6,056 bases of DNA, from positions 1 through 6,056 of the forward strand of contig JAAYVT010000054.1 in the NCBI GenBank assembly GCA_012517025.1. Reading direction: 5' to 3'. Below are positions 1-5,491 of the stretch, piece after piece. The notes beneath the pieces were generated by a model. That model made no database searches and was not told where the DNA came from. It saw only the letters and a list, made by a program, of their open reading frames with translations. The stretch's first letter is position 1; every line of letters starts with the position of its first letter. The DNA is from Phyllobacteriaceae bacterium (lineage in GTDB: Bacteria > Pseudomonadota > Alphaproteobacteria > Rhizobiales > Ancalomicrobiaceae). Position numbers and translations under genes: made by a program.

Positions 1-360
1 GGCGGCGGGGCGCGGCGCGGCGTTGGCGGCGACCAGCACCGGGGTCGGACGACGCGCCGCCTCGGCGGCGCCGGCGGCCGGGCGCATCGCCGAGCGCACC
101 GCGAACTCGATCTGGGCGACGTCGGTGAAGGTCTCGCGGAAGAGCACCAGCAGACGGTCGCGATAGCGGCTCTGCAGCCAGTTCTTGAGGAAGCGGGTGG
201 GCACCGAGAGATGGACGGTGTCGGCCGACAGCTGTTCGCATTCGACCCGCGCGAACCAGCTGGTGAAGACGTCCTCGCCGAGTTCGACACGCAGGCGCGC
301 CTTGATGCGCTCCCATTCGTCGCGAACGTCCGGATCCCGGGTCACCGCGCGTGCCTCCAT
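1..360 (-). CDS. dnaA: Chromosomal replication initiator DnaA, N-terminal part (runs off the left edge)
   Basis: DnaA is the AAA+ ATPase that binds DnaA boxes, opens oriC and loads the DnaB helicase. Only 120 codons are present. Residues about 12-90 are domain I, which recruits DnaB and self-associates; the diagnostic stretches are DEWERIKARLR, ELGEDVFTSWFARVE (about 27-40) and VPTRFLKNWLQSRYRDRL (about 53-70). From about residue 92 the sequence turns Ala/Pro/Arg-rich, as expected for the flexible domain II linker. The AAA+ and helix-turn-helix domains lie outside the window. The ATG at 360-358 is chosen because GAGAGG lies 9 nt upstream and the protein then starts about ten residues before the conserved tryptophan, typical of alphaproteobacterial DnaA. 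It is co-oriented with rhodanese, rpsT, the hydratase and mutM. No canonical DnaA box was seen in its 165-nt upstream gap. Identity is confident; exact start slightly less so. Confidence 0.95.
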   Translation of the reverse strand, partial: MEARAVTRDPDVRDEWERIKARLRVELGEDVFTSWFARVECEQLSADTVHLSVPTRFLKNWLQSRYRDRLLVLFRETFTDVAQIEFAVRSAMRPAAGAAEAARRPTPVLVAANAAPRPAA

Positions 361-464
361 CGTCTGTTGCCTCTCGATTGGTTGCGAGCCCGATCCGCCC
401 GACCGTGGCTCTCTGTCTTCGTCGCCGTCGCCCGCGAAATCGCGACGACGTCTCAACCCGCGCG

Positions 465-482
465 CCCCGAGCGAACTCGGGG
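465..482 (-). other. GC-rich hairpin between rhodanese and dnaA
   Basis: Read on the minus strand, CCCCGAG - TTCG - CTCGGGG gives a perfect 7-bp stem with a TTCG loop, 43 nt past the rhodanese stop. No T-run follows, so it is not a classical intrinsic terminator. It could be an attenuator, an mRNA-stabilising 3' end or a Rho-associated pause. The rest of the 361-525 gap shows nothing else clear: a TTGAGA hexamer at about 454-459 (minus) has no good -10 partner at normal spacing, so I do not call a dnaA promoter. Confidence 0.4.
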
Positions 483-525
483 GCGTCGTTCATTCACTCC
501 GACGACAGGTCGGAGCCGCAGTCGT

Positions 526-972
526 TCAGGATTGGGTCCAGGGAAGCCCGTCGGCCTTCCACCCCGCCACCCGGCCGCGGTGACCACCCTGATCGGGCGG
601 CCCCTCGAAACCGGAGACGACGTTGAAGCAACGGGTCCAGCCGGCCGCGGTCATCGCGATCGCCGCACTGCGGCTGCGCGCGCCGGACCGGCACAGGAAG
701 TAGAGGGGGACGTCGCGCGCCATCCCGGCCTCGGTCAGGGCGCCGTCCAGCACCTCTACGAAGTCGGGATTGACCGCCATCGACGGGAAGATCTGCCATT
801 CGAGGGTGATCGGGGCCTTGCCGAGGTCGGCGAGCGAGGGCAGCCCGACGAAGGACCACTCCGCCCGCGTGCGGACGTCGACCAGAACCGCGGAGCGGTC
901 GCCGGCCAGAGACGTCCAGGCGTCCGACGGCGCCACGTCACCGGCGTAGCCATCGGTGTCAGCGTTCGACAT
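526..972 (-). CDS. Single-domain rhodanese-like sulfurtransferase
   Basis: A 148-residue rhodanese-homology protein (PF00581 type). Rhodaneses move sulfane sulfur through a persulfide on an active-site cysteine; the physiological acceptor here cannot be read from sequence. Visible landmarks are AVLVDVRTRAEWSFVGLP (about 28-45), the conserved strand and entry to the domain; the active-site loop CRSGARSR (94-101) with nucleophile C94; and a C-terminal GWKADGLPW (137-145) common in short alphaproteobacterial rhodaneses. There is no signal peptide or membrane segment, so it is probably cytoplasmic. The ATG at 972-970 is preceded by GTGGGGG at a plausible Shine-Dalgarno distance. A TTG at 1014-1012 would add 14 Gly/Arg-rich residues without domain homology and is not preferred. 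An odd palindrome lies 18 nt upstream. The gene sits between rpsT and dnaA on the same strand and might be co-transcribed with dnaA. Confidence 0.9.
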   Translation of the reverse strand: MSNADTDGYAGDVAPSDAWTSLAGDRSAVLVDVRTRAEWSFVGLPSLADLGKAPITLEWQIFPSMAVNPDFVEVLDGALTEAGMARDVPLYFLCRSGARSRSAAIAMTAAGWTRCFNVVSGFEGPPDQGGHRGRVAGWKADGLPWTQS

Positions 973-989
973 GACGTTACCCCCACGGT

Positions 990-1004
990 GCGGACGTCGT
1001 CCGC
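990..1004. promoter_or_regulatory. Odd palindrome upstream of the rhodanese start, candidate operator
   Basis: GCGGACG-T-CGTCCGC has perfect 7-bp arms around one central base and lies 18-32 nt upstream of the rhodanese ATG. The position suits an operator or a leader-RNA hairpin (6-bp stem, loop GTC). It does not match the ATTC/GAAT dyads known for BigR/SqrR-type sulfur regulators. Which regulator would bind is unknown. Confidence 0.35.
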
Positions 1005-1147
1005 CCCACCCCAATCAAAATCACCCGTTTCGTTGGAAGATGCCCCACGGATCCGAGCCGACCACCGTAAAACACCGTCTCTTCCGTGAGATTTCCCCTG
1101 GCTTCGATCACTCTTCTGTACCTTTTATTTTCCTCGGCGTCGTTCTG

Positions 1148-1176
1148 CCTCGAAAAATACTCGGTTCCTCGAAAAA
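1148..1176. repeat. Two direct copies of CCTCGAAAAA, 19-bp period
   Basis: Identical 10-mers sit at 1148-1157 and 1167-1176. Each is followed by a looser CTCGG (1160-1164 and 1181-1185), and another CCTCGG lies just upstream near 1132. The 19-bp period is close to two helical turns. It may be a paired protein-binding site in the rhodanese upstream region; no known regulator consensus was recognised. Confidence 0.4.
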
Positions 1177-1310
1177 CAACCTCGGCACGTCTCGCGGAAG
1201 TGAGGGGCTCGCGCCCCGATGGCCAATATGTACACAGGCTCCCGGAGCGGCGCAACGCCGGAAAAGCCTCGAGCGGCGTCGCGACGCATGCAGCCCGCAC
1301 CCCGACTTTC

Positions 1311-1598
1311 GACTCTCTCGAGCAAGTCCTTCCGACTCCATCGAGTTCGAGTTCGAAACGGCCGAACGCCGCAGCCCGACGATTTTTCTGCGACGTCGCG
1401 TCATCTCTCCGCCACCCCCCCGCGGATTCGCCACGGTTTCGACGACATTTCACGACCAAGGCTCAATACATTGATTTTTATGAATATTTTTTGTCAGGCG
1501 GTAAACCGCTGAATCCGTCTGGAAGATCCCGAGTGGCAAAATTCCGGATGGAATTTCGTTTCGCTTTCGGATCCGCCCGGCAACAAAAAACCCGAGTC
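1311..1598. promoter_or_regulatory. Cluster of five GANTC (CcrM-type methylation) sites
   Basis: GACTC at 1311-1315 and 1334-1338, GATTC at 1425-1429, GAATC at 1511-1515 and GAGTC at 1594-1598. Reading the whole window by eye I found only one more (GAATC, 5073-5077), so five of six lie in under 5% of the sequence. In alphaproteobacteria GANTC is methylated by CcrM, and its methylation state controls cell-cycle promoters, often together with GcrA. The last site lies inside the rpsT terminator stem. The clustering is seen directly; the role is inferred. Confidence 0.55.
1464..1476 (-). promoter_or_regulatory. Full-consensus IHF-type site beside an A/T-rich island
   Basis: On the minus strand AATCAATGTATTG matches WATCAANNNNTTR at every fixed position. 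An A-rich flank lies on the 5' side of the core (A6 at 1492-1487, A5 at 1479-1475), the arrangement seen in strong IHF sites. Nearly all of 1465-1492 is A or T within GC-rich DNA. IHF bends DNA sharply at origins, recombination sites and some promoters. Occupancy is not shown by sequence. Confidence 0.5.
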
Positions 1599-1614
1599 CG
1601 ACAGGACCCGGGTT
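1585..1614 (-). terminator. Intrinsic terminator of rpsT
   Basis: On the minus strand AACCCGGGTCC - TGTC - GGACTCGGGTT forms an 11-bp stem with one G-T pair and a 4-nt loop. The T-run TTTTTT at 1590-1585 begins within the last stem pairs. It lies 25 nt beyond the rpsT stop and is a textbook Rho-independent terminator for minus-strand transcription, so rpsT is probably not co-transcribed with rhodanese or dnaA. Confidence 0.88.
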
Positions 1615-1639
1615 TCTCGAAATTCCGGTCGATCGCCGA

Positions 1640-1906
1640 TCAGGCGCCCATCACCTTCACGCGGTGGGCGAGACGGGAAATCTTGCGGGACGCGGTGTTG
1701 CGATGGACCACGCCCTTGGTGGCGGCGCGCTGCAGCTCGGGCTGGGCGGCCTTGAGGGCGGCGGCGGCGACGGTCTGATCGCCGGAGGCGATCGCCTCCT
1801 CCACCTTGCGCAGGAAGGTGCGCACGCGCGAACGACGGGACTTGTTGACCGCGGTGCGGCGCGCGATCTTGCGGGCCGCCTTCTTGGCGGACGGCGTATT
1901 GGCCAT
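1640..1906 (-). CDS. rpsT: 30S ribosomal protein S20
   Basis: S20 binds 16S rRNA early in assembly of the small subunit. The 88-residue protein starts MANTPSAKKAARK and is highly basic throughout, with the family signatures AVNKSRRSRVRTFLRKVE (about 19-36) and GVVHRNTASRKISRLAHRVK (about 65-84); length is normal for the family. The start at 1906-1904 is set by a strong Shine-Dalgarno AGGAGAGG at 1921-1914 and by the conserved MANT N-terminus. An in-frame ATG at 1966-1964 would add 20 residues and is rejected. The gene has its own promoter (2054-2082) and terminator (1585-1614), so it is a monocistronic unit. A leader of about 140 nt leaves room for translational control; S20 autoregulates translation in E. 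coli, but I cannot demonstrate that here. Proximity to dnaA is typical of Rhizobiales. Confidence 0.97.
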   Translation of the reverse strand: MANTPSAKKAARKIARRTAVNKSRRSRVRTFLRKVEEAIASGDQTVAAAALKAAQPELQRAATKGVVHRNTASRKISRLAHRVKVMGA

Positions 1907-2053
1907 GGACGAGCCTCTCCTGGACCTCGATGCGCTCGACCCGATGACCGTCGGCCACCACCTCATCCCGCGAGGGTTCGGAGGTCGACCGGACGGGGCC
2001 GATACGAATGTGACGATGCGGCGGCGAAACGGGCCACCACCGAGTGGGGCGAG

Positions 2054-2082
2054 CTTATAACCGCAGGCCCCGAACCCGTCAA
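2054..2082 (-). promoter_or_regulatory. Sigma70-type promoter for rpsT
   Basis: Minus strand: -35 TTGACG (2082-2077), exactly 17 bp spacer, -10 TATAAG (2059-2054). Transcription would start near 2047, about 140 nt before the rpsT ATG. It lies just past the stop of the upstream hydratase gene, which fits an independent strong promoter for a ribosomal protein gene. Confidence 0.82.
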
Positions 2083-2109
2083 CGGCCCGCGCGCGTCGGA
2101 TCGCCTCGT

Positions 2110-2883
2110 TCAGCGGTTTTCGAAGGCCGCCTTGCGCTTCTCGACGAAGGCGGTCATGCCCTCCTTCTGATCGGCGGTGGCGAAGGTCGCCTGGAACAGC
2201 CGGCGCTCGAAGCGCAGCCCTTCGGCGAGCGACAGCTCGAAGGCGCGGTCGACGCTCTCCTTGGCCATCATCACGATCGGCAGCGAGTAGCCGGCGATCT
2301 CGGTGGCGATCGCCACCACCGCGTCGACGAAGCCCTCGGCCGGCAGGACGCGGGCGACGAGGCCGCAGCGCTCGGCTTCCGTGACGTCCATCATCCGCCC
2401 GGTGAGCACCAGATCCATCGCCTTGGCCTTGCCGAGGGCGCGGGTCAGGCGCTGGGTGCCGCCGGCGCCGGGGATGACGCCGAGCTTGATCTCGGGCTGG
2501 CCGAACTTGGCGGTCTCCGTCGCCACGATCATCGAGCACATCATGGCGAGCTCGCAGCCGCCGCCGAGCGCGAAGCCGGCGACGCCGGCGATCACCGGCT
2601 TGCGGGCGCGGGCGACGCGGTCCCAGGGGGTGATGAAATCGCCGACGTAGCTCTCGGGGAAGGTCAGCGACTGCATTTCCTTGATGTCGGCGCCGGCGGC
2701 GAAGGCCTTCTCCGACCCGGTGATCACCACCGCGCCGATGCCGGCGTCGGCCTCGAAGGCGTCGAGCGCCACGCTCACCTCGGCCATCAGCGCCGAGTTG
2801 AGCGCGTTGAGCGCCTTCGGCCGGTTGAGCGTGATCAGGCCGACGCGGCCGCGCGTCTCCACCAGGATGTTTTCGAACGCCAT
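2110..2883 (-). CDS. Enoyl-CoA hydratase (crotonase superfamily)
   Basis: Adds water across trans-2-enoyl-CoA to give 3-hydroxyacyl-CoA in beta-oxidation, in the cytoplasm. The 257-residue protein closely resembles mitochondrial short-chain enoyl-CoA hydratase along its length. It has the oxyanion-hole segments FAAGADIKEM (61-70) and ALGGGCELAMMC (105-116), and both catalytic glutamates: E111 in GGGCEL and E131 in GQPEI, equivalent to E144 and E164 of the rat enzyme. IPGAGGTQRLTRALGK (137-152) and the C-terminal EGMTAFVEKRKAAF (241-254) are also family hallmarks. With both glutamates present it is probably an active hydratase, not an isomerase or a non-catalytic relative. The ATG at 2883-2881 has AAGGA 7 nt upstream. 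Upstream on the same strand is mutM, with an 86-bp gap holding an inverted repeat. Chain-length preference and the exact pathway cannot be told from sequence. Confidence 0.95.
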   Translation of the reverse strand: MAFENILVETRGRVGLITLNRPKALNALNSALMAEVSVALDAFEADAGIGAVVITGSEKAFAAGADIKEMQSLTFPESYVGDFITPWDRVARARKPVIAGVAGFALGGGCELAMMCSMIVATETAKFGQPEIKLGVIPGAGGTQRLTRALGKAKAMDLVLTGRMMDVTEAERCGLVARVLPAEGFVDAVVAIATEIAGYSLPIVMMAKESVDRAFELSLAEGLRFERRLFQATFATADQKEGMTAFVEKRKAAFENR

Positions 2884-2929
2884 GTCGGGATCCTTTCCCT
2901 CGTCGTGGCCGGCGGGCGACGCCGCGCCG

Positions 2930-2961
2930 GCAGGTTCGGTCAAATGGCTAACGGAACCTGC
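2930..2961. repeat. 8-bp inverted repeat between mutM and the hydratase gene
   Basis: GCAGGTTC (2930-2937) and GAACCTGC (2954-2961) are perfect inverted copies with a 16-bp spacer, in the 86-bp gap just after the mutM stop. No T-run follows in either direction, so it is not an intrinsic terminator. It could be an operator dyad or an mRNA processing hairpin; it may also be chance. Confidence 0.35.
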
Positions 2962-2969
2962 GGCCGCGA

Positions 2970-3899
2970 TCAACGGCGGGGCCTTCCGATCCGGGACTTC
3001 ACGGTCTGGCAGCGCGGACAAAAGAAGGTCGAGCGGCCGGACTGGACGATCCGTTCGATCACCCCGTCGCAGGTCGGGCGCGGGCAGGGATCGCCCTCGC
3101 GATCGTAGACGGCGAAGGAATGCTGGAAATAACCGAGCTCGCCGTTGGTCCGGCGATGGTCGCGCAGCGAGGAACCGCCGGCCTCGATCGCCTCGAGGAG
3201 GACGGCGCGGATCGCGCCGGCGAGGTCGTCGAGGGCCGTCGTCGGCCGGCCGGTCGCCGTCACGGTGGAGCCGGCGGGCGCGCGCGGATCGAGCCGGGCC
3301 CGCCACAGCGCCTCGCAGACGTAGATGTTGCCGAGGCCGGCGATCGCGTGCTGGTCGAGCAACGCGCTCTTCAAGGGCGTCGCCCGATCGCGGAAGAGGG
3401 CGGCGAGGCGGGCGCCGTCGAGCTCGTTGCCGAGCGGCTCGAGCCCGAGGCCGGCGAGGGCCGGATGCTCGGCGAGGGCGGCGCGCGCGGCGAGGTCCAT
3501 GACGCCGAAGCGGCGGGGATCGTTGTAGGTGACGGTGGCGCCGCCGGGCAGATGATCGCCCTCCAAATGGAAGACGACGTGATCGTGGGCGGCGGCGCGG
3601 TCGCGGCCATGGTGGAAGACGCCGGGCACGCCCTCCCCTTCCCCTTCGGCGCGGATGCGGAACGAACCGGACATGCCGAGATGGGCGATCAGCACCTCGC
3701 CGGTGGAGAGATCGGCGAGCAGATATTTCGCCCGCCGCGACAGTGCCGTGACCGTCGCACCCTCCAGGCGCTCGACGAAGCGGACGGGAAACGGCTTGCG
3801 CAGGTCGGGGCGGCGGCACTCGACGCGGACGATCCGCGCCCCCTCCATCACCGGTGCCAGGCCGCGACGGACGGTTTCCACCTCGGGCAGTTCGGGCAT
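2970..3899 (-). CDS. mutM: Formamidopyrimidine-DNA glycosylase (Fpg/MutM)
   Basis: Base-excision repair enzyme that removes 8-oxoguanine and formamidopyrimidines and nicks the abasic site by beta,delta-elimination. All key elements are visible in the 309 residues. MPELPEVET carries the catalytic proline (P2) and E3, and K58 is in RRAKYLL. M76 in HLGMSGS and R130/F131 in DPRRFG are the void-filling residues. The helix-two-turn-helix segment is LLDQHAIAGLGNIYVCEALW (180-199) with the DNA-binding N191. The C-terminal zinc finger is C272-x4-C277-x16-C294-x2-C297 with R289 between the cysteine pairs. The length is somewhat above the E. coli enzyme (269 aa), mainly from a hydrophilic Gly/Glu/His insertion around 84-106, as in other alphaproteobacterial MutM. 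ATG 3899-3897 has GAGGAG 5 nt upstream. It begins 25 bp after the upstream secreted-protein gene, so the two may be co-transcribed. Confidence 0.97.
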   Translation of the reverse strand: MPELPEVETVRRGLAPVMEGARIVRVECRRPDLRKPFPVRFVERLEGATVTALSRRAKYLLADLSTGEVLIAHLGMSGSFRIRAEGEGEGVPGVFHHGRDRAAAHDHVVFHLEGDHLPGGATVTYNDPRRFGVMDLAARAALAEHPALAGLGLEPLGNELDGARLAALFRDRATPLKSALLDQHAIAGLGNIYVCEALWRARLDPRAPAGSTVTATGRPTTALDDLAGAIRAVLLEAIEAGGSSLRDHRRTNGELGYFQHSFAVYDREGDPCPRPTCDGVIERIVQSGRSTFFCPRCQTVKSRIGRPRR

Positions 3900-3924
3900 C
3901 GGCGCTCCTCGGGAGGATCCCGCC

Positions 3925-5373
3925 TCACTTCTCGCAGGTGACCGCGACGACGCGGTCGCCGAGACGGGCGACGGCGCCGGCGCTGGTGGTCGGGGCGCTC
4001 GCCCCGGCCGGTTCGATGCCGCCGCCGGCCTTGCCGACGAAGCGGGCGAGCACCTCGCCGGGCACCAGCGGATAGTCGGCCGCCGGGACCACGCCGGCGA
4101 AGGCGTGGGCGACGTCGGGCGCGGCGGCGACGAGGCCGACCAGCCGCCCCTCGGCGTCGACCACCGGCGCCGACAGGCCTCCGGCCTGCAGCGCGGCGCG
4201 GACGCCGCGTTCGGTGGCGGTGCCGGCGGCGACGGTGCGGGCGTTCGCGGTGCGCGCCACCACCGTTTCGTTCGCGCCGACCGGCGGGGCGGCCTCGGCG
4301 AGGCGGATCGCCGGCACCGCGGCGGTGTCCGACCACGACAACAGCGCCAGCGCCTTGCCGTCGTCGAGCCCGGCGACGGTGGCCGGCTTGGCGGAGACGG
4401 TGAGGACGCGACAGCCGTCGACGGCGGCGGCGACCACCACCGCTCGACCGGGGGCGACCACGAGGCCGGTCGAGGCGAGCGCGACGGTGGCCGGCGCCGG
4501 CGGGGTCGCCGGCGGAGTGGTGGGCGTCGCGGCGGCGGGTTTCGTCTCCGGCAGAGTGGCGACGGGCTCGGGCTCCTTGCCCGGTTGCGAGCGGAAGGCG
4601 GCGGCCGAGGCGATCACCACCCGATCGAGGATCGGATCGGCGGTGGCGTCGACGTAGACGATGAAGCCGCGCACCCCGTCGCCGACGCGCTCGAAGCGCT
4701 GATAACCGCGCTTGGCGCCGACGGTGTCGGCGATGACGAACCAATCGGCGCGCATCACCGCGTAGCCGACCTTGTGGCCGGGGCCCTCGCGCTTCAACCG
4801 ATCGTAGAGGGCGGTGAGATCCTGGCGCGGCAAGGCGTAGGCCCGCCATTCGACGCGGCCGTCCTTGGAGGCCCAGCGGGTGCCGCCCTCCGCCTTCGCC
4901 GCCTTGCCCACGAGCTTCAGCGGCAGACCGAGGCGCACGCCGGTCGCCGGGTCGTCGACGATGGTGAAGCCGACGGCGGCCTTCTTCTCCTTCTCGACGC
5001 GGGCGAGACGGGTGAGGACGTCGTCGGTCGGAATGCCGTCCGGCACCGTCTGGGACCGCGCCTGGAAGGCGCGAATCGCCTCGAGCGTCATCCGCCCGAA
5101 GGTGCCGTCGAGGGTGCCGGCGTAATCGCCGCTCCACACCAGACCCGACTGGATCGCTTTCCGCTCGGCCTCGGGTCGGCCCTCCCAGGCGAGGCGCGCC
5201 GCCTCGCGGGCCTCCGGGGCGATCTCGCCGAGCTCGGGGGCGGGAGCGGTCGCCGCGGGGGCGGGGGCGGCCGGCCGCTTCGGCGGCGTCTGCGCGAAGG
5301 CCGGGACGATGCCGGCGAGCACGAGCGCGATCGAGAGGACCATGCCCCGCCCGCGATCCGATCCGTGATCCAT
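3925..5373 (-). CDS. Secreted protein: peptidoglycan-binding-like domain plus degenerate trypsin-like domain (predicted pseudoprotease)
   Basis: 482 residues, predicted periplasmic. Residues 1-27 form a signal peptide: basic start, hydrophobic 11-24, AFA before Q28. A Pro/Ala spacer follows (29-46). Residues about 66-125 resemble a peptidoglycan-binding domain 1 fold (IQSGLVWSGDYAGTLDG, then TLEAIRAFQ). Residues about 135-260 form an unrecognised alpha/beta domain. After a second Pro/Thr/Ala linker (266-296), residues 298-450 resemble a trypsin/HtrA-like fold (STGLVVAPG, AVDGC, ALALLSW, SAPVVDAEGRLVGLV). By motif alignment the catalytic His, Asp and Ser positions read A316, A341 and L400, so proteolysis is unlikely. 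The mature chain has only two cysteines, C321 and C480. ATG 5373-5371 has GGGAGG 7 nt upstream; the next ATG (5343) would also leave a signal peptide but lacks that ribosome site. It precedes mutM by 25 bp and is divergent from an alpha-2-macroglobulin gene. The domain calls are by eye. Confidence 0.8.
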   Translation of the reverse strand: MDHGSDRGRGMVLSIALVLAGIVPAFAQTPPKRPAAPAPAATAPAPELGEIAPEAREAARLAWEGRPEAERKAIQSGLVWSGDYAGTLDGTFGRMTLEAIRAFQARSQTVPDGIPTDDVLTRLARVEKEKKAAVGFTIVDDPATGVRLGLPLKLVGKAAKAEGGTRWASKDGRVEWRAYALPRQDLTALYDRLKREGPGHKVGYAVMRADWFVIADTVGAKRGYQRFERVGDGVRGFIVYVDATADPILDRVVIASAAAFRSQPGKEPEPVATLPETKPAAATPTTPPATPPAPATVALASTGLVVAPGRAVVVAAAVDGCRVLTVSAKPATVAGLDDGKALALLSWSDTAAVPAIRLAEAAPPVGANETVVARTANARTVAAGTATERGVRAALQAGGLSAPVVDAEGRLVGLVAAAPDVAHAFAGVVPAADYPLVPGEVLARFVGKAGGGIEPAGASAPTTSAGAVARLGDRVVAVTCEK

Positions 5374-5491
5374 GCCGCGACCTCCCGTGATCGTCGTCGC
5401 CGTCGGCCGGGATCTTCTCAGAGGCGGGTCGGCGCGTCGAGGGGGCGGGAGCATTACGACGATCGTCATTCGCGCGGTCGCCATTCCGACA

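Larger units (their letters stand above)
973..1639. other. 667-bp noncoding region between rhodanese and rpsT
   Basis: No reading frame here looks like a protein: the open frames are rich in Arg, Ser and Pro in patternless runs and extend into the flanking genes on the wrong strand. Base composition falls well below the neighbours (row 1141-1200 is 32/60 GC by hand count), with a local AT island at 1465-1492. Contents, each listed separately: odd palindrome 990-1004, direct repeat 1148-1176, GANTC cluster 1311-1598, IHF-like site 1464-1476 and the rpsT terminator 1585-1614. Smaller structures are a GGGGC-TCGC-GCCCC hairpin at 1204-1217, a perfect 10-bp palindrome GCGACGTCGC at 1390-1399 and GCGGT-AA-ACCGC at 1498-1509. 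It must hold the rhodanese promoter, but no convincing -35/-10 pair was found. It may be a regulatory or replication-related region; canonical DnaA boxes and TTAA-N7-TTAA CtrA sites were not found. Confidence 0.7.

Noticed and set aside
973..1014. TTG start at 1014-1012 for the rhodanese
   Set aside because: Adds only Gly/Arg-rich residues, overlaps the palindrome, and the ATG at 972 has its own upstream G-rich ribosome site.
1228..1236. ATGTACACA as a DnaA box
   Set aside because: Two mismatches to TTATNCACA and no partner boxes nearby; not enough to call an origin.
956..1474. 172-codon plus-strand open frame across the noncoding block
   Set aside because: Begins inside the rhodanese coding sequence on the other strand, patternless composition, no ribosome site or recognisable motif.
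1086..1778. 230-codon plus-strand open frame
   Set aside because: Runs through the rpsT terminator and antisense into rpsT; low-complexity Ser/Arg composition.
1907..1966. In-frame upstream ATG (1966-1964) that would extend S20 by 20 residues
   Set aside because: The conserved S20 N-terminus MANT and a strong AGGAGAGG ribosome site both point to 1906.
2044..3108. 354-codon plus-strand open frame
   Set aside because: Antisense shadow of the enoyl-CoA hydratase, which has both catalytic glutamates and full family similarity on the minus strand.
2884..3819. Long open frame upstream of and in frame with the hydratase start
   Set aside because: It overlaps mutM in another frame with an Arg/Pro-rich translation; the hydratase homology starts at the ATG at 2883 with its own ribosome site.
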